Shown: positions 7,806 to 15,527 of the stretch, piece by piece
Position numbering within the stretch: the first letter of the stretch is position 1
Layout of the letters: every line of letters begins with the position of its first letter
NCBI RefSeq assembly: GCF_007678255.1
Contig: NZ_VEED01000003.1
Location: forward strand, 395,472 to 459,471
Length of the DNA stretch: 64,000 bases
Direction of reading: 5' to 3'
Source of the DNA: Bacillus sp. X1(2014)
Lineage (GTDB): Bacteria; Bacillota; Bacilli; Bacillales_B; DSM-18226
Translations under genes and position numbers: made by a program
Notes under the pieces: generated by a model
Databases searched by the model: none
The model's input: only the letters and a program-made list of their open reading frames with translations
Told to the model about the DNA's origin: nothing

Positions 7806-9233
7806 ATGAAACCAGAACAAGGAAGTCAACCAAAAGAATTAAAACGTTCGATGAAAAGTAGGCATTTATTTATGCTTTCCATAGGGGGAGTCATTGGAAC
7901 TGGTCTTTTCCTAGGATCGGGGTATGCGATTGGCGAGGCGGGGCCTTTCGGAGCGATTACCGCCTATTTATTTGGAGGCTTGCTTATGTACTTGGTTATG
8001 GTTTGTCTAGGGGAGCTATCCGTCGTAATGCCGGTTTCTGGTTCATTTCAGGCTCATGCAGAACGGTTCATAGGCCCTGCCTCTGGGTTTATGATTGGCT
8101 GGACTTATTGGCTAAGCTGGGCAATTTATGTAGGACTAGAGTTTATTGCAGCCGGTTTGCTGATGGCCAGGTGGTTTCCAAATGTACCGGTCTGGGTATG
8201 GTGTACCGTTTTCTCCTTACTTTTATTCGGTATAAATGCCTTGACTACAAGAAGCTTTGCTGAGATGGAGTACTGGTTCTCAGCTATTAAAGTATTAGCT
8301 GTTCTCTTTTTTATTGTCGTTGGCGGGGCAGCGATCTTTGGTTTGGTTCCTATAAAGGGACAATCGGCCCCCCACCTTTCAAACTTTATCGGTGACGGAT
8401 TATTTCCAACAGGATTCATCGGCGTCTTTATATCAGTGATGACAGTCGTTTATTCTTTTATGGGTTCGGAAATTATGGGAGTTGCAGCGGGTGAGACAGA
8501 GGATCCAGAAAAGAGTATCCCAAAAGCAATCCGGAGCATCGTCGTCCGTATTTTACTCTTCTATGTACTGGCCACTTTTGTCTTATCAGCCATTGTTCCG
8601 TGGAAAGAGGCGGGTGTGCTCGAAAGTCCATTTGTAACAGTATTCGATTTGACAGGAATTCCTTATGCAGCTGATATTATGAACTTTGTTATATTAACAG
8701 CGATACTTTCAGTGGGAAATACAGGTTTGTTTGCTTGTACGAGAATCCTTTTTTCACTTTCTCAAAGTGGTCAGGCTCCGCTAGCATTCGGTAAGGTAAA
8801 CAAACGCGGTGTTCCTATGAACGCCTTGCTTGTGACACTCGCCTTTGCTTTGCTTTCCTTGCTTACTAGTGTTATAGCTGAAGAAACATTATTTGTTGTC
8901 CTGCTTGCAATCAGTGGTGTTGGAGGGGTAGTTACGTGGATGGCCATTGCGTTTGCACAGTATAAATTCCGCAAACAGTATATTTCGGATGGGGGAAAGC
9001 TTGCGGATTTGAAATTTAAAGTTCCTTTTTTTCCGCTGGTTCCAATTGTCTGCCTTCTCATGTGCGTAGGAATCGTCGTGTTTACTGCTTTCGATCCGGC
9101 ACAGCGGACATCACTGTATATAGGATTTGGCTTTGTTGTCGCCTGTTATGTTTTTTACTACTTTAAATTTACAAGAAAGAAAGTGGCTACAACCGTCTTA
9201 ACAAATGGGGAGCCTGATAAAATAGTGCAATAG
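7806..9233 (+). CDS. APC-family amino acid permease
   Basis: Membrane transporter of 475 aa with about 12 hydrophobic segments. It belongs to the amino acid/polyamine/organocation superfamily, LysP/RocE/GabP subgroup. The N-terminal SIGGVIGTGLFLGSG is the substrate-binding helix 1 motif, and the GSEIMGVAAGETEDPEKSIP block is typical of amino acid:proton symporters. It lies 68 bp after the amino acid dehydrogenase gene, so it probably imports the amino acid that the operon degrades. A basic amino acid or a methylated lysine fits the subgroup. Confidence 0.88.
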   Translation: MKPEQGSQPKELKRSMKSRHLFMLSIGGVIGTGLFLGSGYAIGEAGPFGAITAYLFGGLLMYLVMVCLGELSVVMPVSGSFQAHAERFIGPASGFMIGWTYWLSWAIYVGLEFIAAGLLMARWFPNVPVWVWCTVFSLLLFGINALTTRSFAEMEYWFSAIKVLAVLFFIVVGGAAIFGLVPIKGQSAPHLSNFIGDGLFPTGFIGVFISVMTVVYSFMGSEIMGVAAGETEDPEKSIPKAIRSIVVRILLFYVLATFVLSAIVPWKEAGVLESPFVTVFDLTGIPYAADIMNFVILTAILSVGNTGLFACTRILFSLSQSGQAPLAFGKVNKRGVPMNALLVTLAFALLSLLTSVIAEETLFVVLLAISGVGGVVTWMAIAFAQYKFRKQYISDGGKLADLKFKVPFFPLVPIVCLLMCVGIVVFTAFDPAQRTSLYIGFGFVVACYVFYYFKFTRKKVATTVLTNGEPDKIVQ

Positions 9234-9417
9234 ATATAAAAAAGTCTAAGTGGTGTATCGGTAAAAATGGGCATCCAATGATCAGAAACATTCCATTTCA
9301 AAGAGGAAAATGGTTTCATGGGGTTTTAATTATCAGAAGGTTCAAATATTTGCTATCTAAATTAAACATATCGTTTACTATATTACATTGATGTATTTTA
9401 AACTAGGATGGTGAAAT

Positions 9418-9609
9418 ATGAAGAAGGTTTTTTTATTAACTTTAATACCAGCCTTGGGTTCACTTTTTGTAATTAATCGGGTGGAACCCTATATATTTGG
9501 ATTGCCATTTGTCCTTTTTTGGTCTATATGCTGGGTTGGCCTGGCATCCCTATTCTTGATCATTGCTAATATGCTGGATCCAGCGAATAAGGAGGAGGAA
9601 GAATTATGA
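9418..9609 (+). CDS. DUF3311 small membrane protein (YhjC-like)
   Basis: 63 aa with two hydrophobic segments (about 4-22 and 28-50) and an acidic tail. DUF3311 proteins are typically encoded directly before a sodium:solute symporter, as with B. subtilis yhjC-yhjB, and are presumed accessory subunits. The stop overlaps the next start (ATGA at 9606-9609), indicating translational coupling. The 184-bp gap before it suggests a possible separate promoter, but no clear consensus is visible. Confidence 0.8.
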   Translation: MKKVFLLTLIPALGSLFVINRVEPYIFGLPFVLFWSICWVGLASLFLIIANMLDPANKEEEEL

Positions 9610-11087
9610 ACGCAGCCCTTCTAGTTATCCTCTTTTTCCTGGGATTGTGTATTTGGTTAGGTTTGCAAGCCCGAAAAGGGAAAGAAATGACTATCGAGCA
9701 GTGGTCTGTCGGGGGACGGGGTTTTGGAAGTCTTTTGATGTTCTTTTTATTAGCGGGTGAGATGTTTACCACCTATACATTTCTAGGAGCAAGTGGTGGT
9801 GCTTATCGATCCGGCATGCCTCCCGCCATATACGCTTTTAATTGTTTTTACTTTGTAATCGCTTACTGGCTGTTGCCTCCTATTTGGAAGTATGCAAGGG
9901 AAAATAAAGTCCTATCCCAATCAGATTTTTACGAGAAAAAGTATAACAGTCAGGCACTTGGTATTCTCGTAGCGATCATAAGTGTAGTTGCCGTTATCCC
10001 TTACTTAGTGATGCAGTTAAAAGGATTGGGAATTATTGTATCTGAAGCGTCCTATGGTTCTATTTCTCCTCACATGGCAATCGTCGTAGCCGTCATTGCT
10101 GTTACCGTTTATGTAACGGTATCTGGGATGCACGGAGCCGCATGGACAGCCATTATTAAAGATATCTTAATCTTAGCTGTTATGGTCTTTATGGGCTTTT
10201 ATTTCCCTTTTCATTATTACGGCGGCATAGAGCCGATGTTTGAAGCTATTGATACAGCCAAAACTGGATTTTTACTATTTCCTGAACAAGGATTGAGCAT
10301 ATCGTGGTTTGTTTCGGCTACGATCATGACAGCACTGGCATTTTATATGTTTCCACATATGATGGCGGGGATATTCTCTGCTAAAAGCGGAAAATCGCTA
10401 CGTATAAATGCAGGGGTAATGCCCATCTATCAGATTATTATCGTTTTTTCTTTGATTATCGGTTTTTCTGGTGTTTTACAAGTGCCAGATTTAAAGGGGC
10501 CAGATACAGATTTAGCCTTATTTAAAATGGCGAAATTGTCTTTTGACCCTTGGTTTGTCGGAGTCATTGGGGCAGCTGGGGCCATGGCCGCCCTTATCCC
10601 AAGTTCTTTGGTATTGACGGCGGTTTCAACGATTCTTTCTAAAAATATATATAAGGCATGGAAACCGAACACAACAGATCAGCAGCTGGCAAAGCTGACT
10701 AAAAGGTTGGTGCCTGTTATAGCATTGGTAACACTTTTCTTTACATTTAATGGTGGGGAATCGATTCTTACGCTATATCTTATGTCTTATAGCTTTATGG
10801 TTCAGTTATTTCCTGCTTTGTTTTTTAGCCTTTGGAAAAGGAACCCAGTTACCGTTCAAGGGGCCATCGCTGGAATGATTGTTGGTAGTATTATCGTCAT
10901 TTATTCAACCATTACAGAAATGTCACTTGCAACGTTATTCCCGTCATTTCCAAATGTCATTAAGGATTTAGATCTAGGATTAGCCGTATTAATGATCAAT
11001 ATTGCTGTAACGCTGGGAGTAAGTGTTATAACGAAGAAACCGGTGGCTAGAGCAGATCAAGACACTAATATTAGTAATCTAGCATGA
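9606..11087 (+). CDS. sodium:solute symporter (SSS family, YhjB/PanF-like)
   Basis: 493-aa integral membrane symporter with about 13 hydrophobic segments. Family landmarks include GEMFTTYTFLGASG in helix 2 and the following tyrosine-rich helix. The gene overlaps the DUF3311 gene by 4 bp. SSS carriers import organic acids, pantothenate, proline or betaine-type solutes with sodium. Together with the APC permease this gives the locus two importers; this one may take up a later intermediate such as 5-trimethylammoniovalerate or glutarate. Substrate unknown. Confidence 0.87.
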   Translation: MNAALLVILFFLGLCIWLGLQARKGKEMTIEQWSVGGRGFGSLLMFFLLAGEMFTTYTFLGASGGAYRSGMPPAIYAFNCFYFVIAYWLLPPIWKYARENKVLSQSDFYEKKYNSQALGILVAIISVVAVIPYLVMQLKGLGIIVSEASYGSISPHMAIVVAVIAVTVYVTVSGMHGAAWTAIIKDILILAVMVFMGFYFPFHYYGGIEPMFEAIDTAKTGFLLFPEQGLSISWFVSATIMTALAFYMFPHMMAGIFSAKSGKSLRINAGVMPIYQIIIVFSLIIGFSGVLQVPDLKGPDTDLALFKMAKLSFDPWFVGVIGAAGAMAALIPSSLVLTAVSTILSKNIYKAWKPNTTDQQLAKLTKRLVPVIALVTLFFTFNGGESILTLYLMSYSFMVQLFPALFFSLWKRNPVTVQGAIAGMIVGSIIVIYSTITEMSLATLFPSFPNVIKDLDLGLAVLMINIAVTLGVSVITKKPVARADQDTNISNLA

Positions 11088-11132
11088 ATTTAAAGTAAGA
11101 GAGATTGATAGAGAGTTTAGGAGGATTTATCG

Positions 11133-12575
11133 ATGCGCCATTTGAATTACATTAACGGCCAATGGAAAGAACCAACTACAAATGAATATAAAGAGAATCT
11201 TAGTCCACATAATGGAGAAGGCTTGGGGGAATTCCCATCCAGTGCAGCAGCTGATGTTCACGAAGCGGTAGCTGCTGCAAAAAATGCTTTTCCAGCTTGG
11301 AAAAAACTCTCTATTCAACAAAGGGCAGCTTATTTACAAAAGGCTGCGTCTATTTTGAAAGAAAACATAGAGGAAATAGGACGGGATCTAATTAAGGAAG
11401 AGGGAAAAGCGTTTTCGGAAGGGATGGGGGAAGCTAATCGAGCGGTAAGCATCCTCGAATATTTTGCAGCTGAAGCACGGCAGCCACTTGGAGATGTCAT
11501 TCCGTCCGCGAGTGAGAAAACATTTTTGTATACTACCCGTACACCCCTAGGTCCTATTGGGTTAATTACACCATGGAATTTTCCCATTGCCATTCCAGTA
11601 TGGAAGATGGCACCAGCACTTATATACGGAAATACAGTGGTGATTAAGCCTGCTGATTTAACACCGAAATCTGTCTATCACGTTATGAAAGCTTTTGATG
11701 AAGCTGGTCTGCCAGCAGGTGTCCTTAATTGTGTATTTGGCAGAGGATCTGTTATTGGGAATGAATTGGTGAACCACCCAGATATAAAAGCCATTTCTTT
11801 CACTGGTTCGAACCAAGTAGGACGTCAGATTCAAAAACAGGCTGTAGAACACGGAAAAAAGGTACAGATGGAAATGGGAGGAAAGAATCCGCTAGTTGTT
11901 CTAAATGATGCAGATCTTGAAAGAGCGGTTGAAATAGCTGTAGGCGGAGCATTTAAATCTATCGGTCAAAAATGTACAGCAACGAGTCGTGTGATTGTCG
12001 AAGAAGGGATTTACGAGTCATTCCGTGATAGGCTTGTGAAGCGTACGAAGGAATTAACAATTGGTAACCCGCTTCACGAGGGAACCGTTATCGGGCCGGC
12101 AGTATCAAAAGTACAGCTTGATGGGGTGCTCGAAATGATAGAAACGGGGAAATCAGAAGCAACACTGCTTTGCGGTGGAGAGATCCCGGAAGATGAAGAA
12201 TTAAAAAATGGTTTTTATGTAAAACCAACAATCTTTGAAAACGTGCCTAAAGCTGCTCGGATTGCCCGAGAGGAAATTTTCGGTCCAGTTCTTGCATTGT
12301 TTAAAGTCAAAGATTACGAGGAAGCAGTGGAAATGGCAAATGATACTGAATTTGGTCTTAGCGCAGCCATCTGCACCAACAACTTAACATTGGCCCGCCG
12401 TTTCGTTGAAGATGCGGAAGTAGGACTTGTTCATGTGAACTCGGAAACTTCGGGAGCAGAACCACAAATGCCTTTTGGCGGTTGTAAAAATTCTAGTTCC
12501 GGCAGTCGTGAGCAAGGAAAAGCTGCTATTGAGTTTTATACAGAAGTGAAGACTGTTTATATGGATCCAATGTAA
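11133..12575 (+). CDS. aldehyde dehydrogenase 2, semialdehyde type (YcbD-like)
   Basis: 480-aa NAD(P)-dependent aldehyde dehydrogenase. The catalytic Cys is in GQKCTATSR, the Glu in MEMGGKNPL, and the cofactor motifs are PWNFPI and FTGSNQVG. It belongs to the ketoglutarate-semialdehyde/succinate-semialdehyde branch (B. subtilis YcbD-like), distinct from the GbsA-like enzyme at 4985. It lies directly before L-2-hydroxyglutarate oxidase and near glutarate hydroxylase, so oxidation of glutarate semialdehyde (5-oxopentanoate) to glutarate is the natural role. Succinate semialdehyde is an alternative substrate. AGGAGG lies 7 nt before the ATG. Confidence 0.86.
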   Translation: MRHLNYINGQWKEPTTNEYKENLSPHNGEGLGEFPSSAAADVHEAVAAAKNAFPAWKKLSIQQRAAYLQKAASILKENIEEIGRDLIKEEGKAFSEGMGEANRAVSILEYFAAEARQPLGDVIPSASEKTFLYTTRTPLGPIGLITPWNFPIAIPVWKMAPALIYGNTVVIKPADLTPKSVYHVMKAFDEAGLPAGVLNCVFGRGSVIGNELVNHPDIKAISFTGSNQVGRQIQKQAVEHGKKVQMEMGGKNPLVVLNDADLERAVEIAVGGAFKSIGQKCTATSRVIVEEGIYESFRDRLVKRTKELTIGNPLHEGTVIGPAVSKVQLDGVLEMIETGKSEATLLCGGEIPEDEELKNGFYVKPTIFENVPKAARIAREEIFGPVLALFKVKDYEEAVEMANDTEFGLSAAICTNNLTLARRFVEDAEVGLVHVNSETSGAEPQMPFGGCKNSSSGSREQGKAAIEFYTEVKTVYMDPM

Positions 12576-12619
12576 TTCTTACTACTCAACAAAGAAAATC
12601 AAAATGGAGAGGGGTCCTA

Positions 12620-13840
12620 ATGACAATGTATGATTTTGCAATAGTGGGCGGAGGAATTGTTGGTCTATCAACAGGGATGGCCATTTATGAGCGGTTTCCT
12701 AATGCGAAGGTAGTCGTCATTGAGAAGGAATCCGTTGTTGCGGAACATCAAACAGGGCATAACAGCGGTGTGATTCATTCTGGCATTTATTATAAGCCCG
12801 GTAGTTTCAAAGCGCGTTTTGCCCGCCAAGGTAGTAAATCTATGACTGCATTCTGCCAAACACATGGTATAGACCATGATATTTGCGGAAAGGTAATCGT
12901 AGCTACGAAACAAGAGGAATTACCGCTTCTTGAAAATTTATATAATCGAGGGCTGAAAAATGTATTAGCCATTCATAGAATTGGACCAGATGAATTAAAG
13001 GAAATAGAACCACATGTTAATGGTTTAGGAGCAATCCGTGTTCCGATGGCTGGCATCGTAAATTATAGACAAGTAAGTGAAAAGTTCGCCGAAATTATCC
13101 AAGAGAGAGGCGGAGAGATTCGTCTAAATACAAAAGTGGAGAAAATGCAAGAAGAATCGGATCAAGTAATCATTGAAACGAATCGCGGAACATTAAATGC
13201 GGGAATGGTCATTAACTGTGCTGGGCTTCACAGTGATCGTGTAGCACTAGCAACGGGATATAAAACAGATATGAAGATTTTACCTTTTAGAGGCGAGTAT
13301 TACAAATTAAAACCTGAAAAGCGTTATCTAGTAAAAAATTTAATTTATCCTGTTCCAAATCCAAAGTTCCCATTTCTGGGGGTCCATTTTACACGAATGA
13401 TCAGCGGTGAAGTCGATGCGGGACCAAATGCTGTGCTTAGCTTTAAACGTGAAGGATACAAAAAGACAGATTTTAATGCAAAGGATTTACTAGATTCATT
13501 AAGCTTCCCTGGATTGTGGAAAATGGCAGGGAAATTTGCGAAGGAGGGGCTTGATGAATATATTCGCTCCTTCAGTAAGAAACAATTTACCAAGAGCCTT
13601 CAGGAACTGATTCCGGAAATCCAAGAAGATGATTTAATCCCTGCTCCTGCTGGAGTCCGTGCTCAAGCATTAAAGAGCGATGGGAATATGGTGGATGACT
13701 TCCATATCATTCAAGGGAAACGAACGATCCATGTATGTAATGCTCCATCTCCTGCTGCAACTGCTTCAATAGAAATCGGAAAAGAAGTTGTGAATAGAAT
13801 ACCAGAACAAACAAACTTAAAAGAAGCAATACTAGTTTAA
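12620..13840 (+). CDS. lhgO: L-2-hydroxyglutarate oxidase LhgO
   Basis: FAD-dependent oxidoreductase of 406 aa (DAO superfamily). The dinucleotide motif GGGIVGLSTG is at residues 9-18, and family features include the HNSGVIHSGIYY block and the C-terminal PAPAGVRAQAL. It oxidises L-2-hydroxyglutarate to 2-oxoglutarate, passing electrons to the respiratory chain. Its product feeds the CsiD-type hydroxylase at 14518, which consumes 2-oxoglutarate while making L-2-hydroxyglutarate from glutarate. The pair therefore runs glutarate to 2-oxoglutarate and succinate, as lhgO and glaH do in Escherichia coli and Pseudomonas. Start chosen at ATG 12620 behind GAGAGGGG. Confidence 0.92.
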   Translation: MTMYDFAIVGGGIVGLSTGMAIYERFPNAKVVVIEKESVVAEHQTGHNSGVIHSGIYYKPGSFKARFARQGSKSMTAFCQTHGIDHDICGKVIVATKQEELPLLENLYNRGLKNVLAIHRIGPDELKEIEPHVNGLGAIRVPMAGIVNYRQVSEKFAEIIQERGGEIRLNTKVEKMQEESDQVIIETNRGTLNAGMVINCAGLHSDRVALATGYKTDMKILPFRGEYYKLKPEKRYLVKNLIYPVPNPKFPFLGVHFTRMISGEVDAGPNAVLSFKREGYKKTDFNAKDLLDSLSFPGLWKMAGKFAKEGLDEYIRSFSKKQFTKSLQELIPEIQEDDLIPAPAGVRAQALKSDGNMVDDFHIIQGKRTIHVCNAPSPAATASIEIGKEVVNRIPEQTNLKEAILV

Positions 13841-13867
13841 ATAATTCCTTGGAGAGGTAGGCCTATT

Positions 13868-14212
13868 ATGCTGAATGGAAAGACTATTTTTATTGCAGGG
13901 CACGCTCGTCTGCCGCAAGGAATGGCAGCAAAAAGTGTCTTCGATACGTTAACAATCACAGCTGAAATCGATCGTAAATATGGCGTAATCGTCGAGGCGT
14001 CTTGTACTCTAGCAACCGAACATGGGAGCGACTTTATTGGCCGTATATTAAAGGGCGTTAGTCTAAAAGATGGAGTGGAAGGTGTAATTGAAGAAATTGA
14101 AACCTATTACCGAGGCAAGGCGACAAATGCTCTTGTTGCGGCATTAAAGGATCTAAACCTCCATTTCCATCAAATAAAAACGGAAGAAAAGCAAAAGGTT
14201 CAAAATATTTAA
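13868..14212 (+). CDS. DUF3870 protein, copy 1
   Basis: 114-aa soluble protein of unknown function (DUF3870). Conserved stretches are TIFIAGHARLPQGMAAKS, DTLTITAEID and EASCTLATEHG. It lies 27 bp after lhgO and is in the same transcription unit. A clear paralogue is encoded at 20123-20431 on the opposite strand. The invariant Cys in the ASCTLATEHG segment and the short single-domain layout are all that can be read. A regulatory, sensing or enzyme-accessory role in this catabolic locus is only inferred from position. Confidence 0.75.
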   Translation: MLNGKTIFIAGHARLPQGMAAKSVFDTLTITAEIDRKYGVIVEASCTLATEHGSDFIGRILKGVSLKDGVEGVIEEIETYYRGKATNALVAALKDLNLHFHQIKTEEKQKVQNI

Positions 14213-14221
14213 AATAATCAA

Positions 14222-14250
14222 TTGACAATCTATCCTATACAATTTATACT
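14222..14250 (+). promoter_or_regulatory. consensus SigA promoter for the glaH unit
   Basis: TTGACA (14222-14227), 17-bp spacer, TATACT (14245-14250): a near-perfect vegetative promoter starting 9 bp after the DUF3870 stop. Transcription would begin near 14257, giving a leader of about 260 nt before glaH. It provides SigL-independent expression of the glutarate part of the locus. Confidence 0.8.
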
Positions 14251-14256
14251 AAGAGT

Positions 14257-14517
14257 AGTCAAAATATTATTAATACTTCCACTTCCTGAATAACACCCTT
14301 TCAGATCCGTGGATAGATTATAATACTTGGAAACAGGAAATATAAATAACAATTAACTGCTAATTCATTATGACTCTATTAACCATAGAGCTGTGAAGTG
14401 AATAAAAGCCAGTTGTACAGTGAGTCCCACTCTTTTTGGGTACTTTGTGCAGCTGGCTTTTTATATTCCTTAATTTCCATATTTTAACTATCTCACACAA
14501 AACTGGAGGAATAAAAA
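14257..14517 (+). promoter_or_regulatory. structured 5' leader of glaH
   Basis: The leader holds TTCCTG / CAGGAA (14283-14288 with 14334-14339), a CTCTA / TAGAG hairpin just upstream of the terminator, and then the terminator at 14404-14462. A GACTC segment in the leader could pair with GAGTC in the terminator loop and compete with the preceding hairpin, which is an attenuation-like layout. No L-box, T-box or other known riboswitch core is recognisable. The arrangement is visible; regulation is inferred. Confidence 0.4.
14404..14462 (+). terminator. terminator between DUF3870 and glaH
   Basis: A 16-bp stem pairs 14404-14419 with 14446-14461, perfect apart from two G-U pairs. The loop is 26 nt and a T-run follows. 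It ends the upstream SigL operon and also lies between the SigA promoter at 14222 and glaH, so it could act as an attenuator. Confidence 0.75.
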
Positions 14518-15456
14518 ATGGTAATCGCAGAAAAACAAAGAGGGAAATATGAAACAAAAACAAACATGTATGAAGTGAAAGTTCATCCGCAAACAGACCG
14601 TTTATACCACATTCAGCTTTCAAAAAAGGCCATTCAAGGGTTTTTGGATACCGTCAAAGCAGAAAATTATTCTGTCCAGCATTTAGAATATACACCCTAT
14701 TCTCGTCTTATTGTCTCTTCTATTCTATTAGATCATGTTGGAGAAGAATTCTGCGACTTACTTCGAAACATCGTTCATGACCGTGAATCTGGCGGATTTA
14801 CGATTGGTTTGGATGGTGTTACGGAGGATACAGATGAATACGTTATTTTCTCAACTGCTATTTCTTATTTGTTAGGTTCATCAAACTTTGATTCAATGTC
14901 TGGTAAATATTATGCACGCTTTTCTGTCAAGCATACTGATAACAGTGACTCCTATCTCCGTCAAGCTTATCGCTTATTTACACTTCATACGGATGGAACA
15001 TTTGTAGATGAGCCGACAGATTGGCTGTTAATGATGAAAATAGTAGAAGAAAATGCACGCGGCGGTGAATCTCGATTATTACACCTTGATGATTGGAAAG
15101 ACCTTGATAAGTTTTCAAATCATCCATTGGCAAGCCATAAGTTTACTTACAAAGCACCATCTAGTAAAAATGTAAATCAGGAAATTCAGCGCTTAACCTT
15201 CTTCAACTACAATAATAAGCCTGGTGCATGCTTCATCGACCAATTTGTCTATCCTGAAACCATTGAAGAAGCTAAATACCTTCGTGACCTTTCACATTCA
15301 ATGGAAACCGATGAAAGTGTTACAGAACTCAAACTTCCAGTCGGAGATTTAGTAGTTGTTAACAATATATTTTGGTTACATGGGCGTGCAGCCTTTGAGG
15401 TAAATCCCAACTTGAACCGCGAATTACTACGTCAGCGAGGACGTTTTCATCAGTAA
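14518..15456 (+). CDS. glaH: glutarate 2-hydroxylase (CsiD/GlaH family)
   Basis: Fe(II)/2-oxoglutarate-dependent dioxygenase of 312 aa: glutarate + 2-oxoglutarate + O2 gives L-2-hydroxyglutarate + succinate + CO2. The iron triad is H157-x-D159 (LHTDGTF) and H288 (FWLHGRAAF), and the 2-oxoglutarate-binding Arg is probably in RELLRQRGR at the C-terminus. Length and motifs match the CsiD family of lysine/glutarate catabolism. It pairs with lhgO at 12620. Ribosome site GGAGG is 9 nt from the ATG. It has its own SigA promoter and a structured leader. Confidence 0.92.
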   Translation: MVIAEKQRGKYETKTNMYEVKVHPQTDRLYHIQLSKKAIQGFLDTVKAENYSVQHLEYTPYSRLIVSSILLDHVGEEFCDLLRNIVHDRESGGFTIGLDGVTEDTDEYVIFSTAISYLLGSSNFDSMSGKYYARFSVKHTDNSDSYLRQAYRLFTLHTDGTFVDEPTDWLLMMKIVEENARGGESRLLHLDDWKDLDKFSNHPLASHKFTYKAPSSKNVNQEIQRLTFFNYNNKPGACFIDQFVYPETIEEAKYLRDLSHSMETDESVTELKLPVGDLVVVNNIFWLHGRAAFEVNPNLNRELLRQRGRFHQ

Positions 15457-15527
15457 TTGTCCTAAGTGACAAGCACCACCAGATTTATGTCATAAGGCCA
15501 ATTATCTTTTTCTTGGAGTGATTATGA

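Noticed and set aside
14257..14403. lysine riboswitch in the glaH leader
   Set aside because: An AAGAGTA is present but the L-box core stems and conserved blocks are not.
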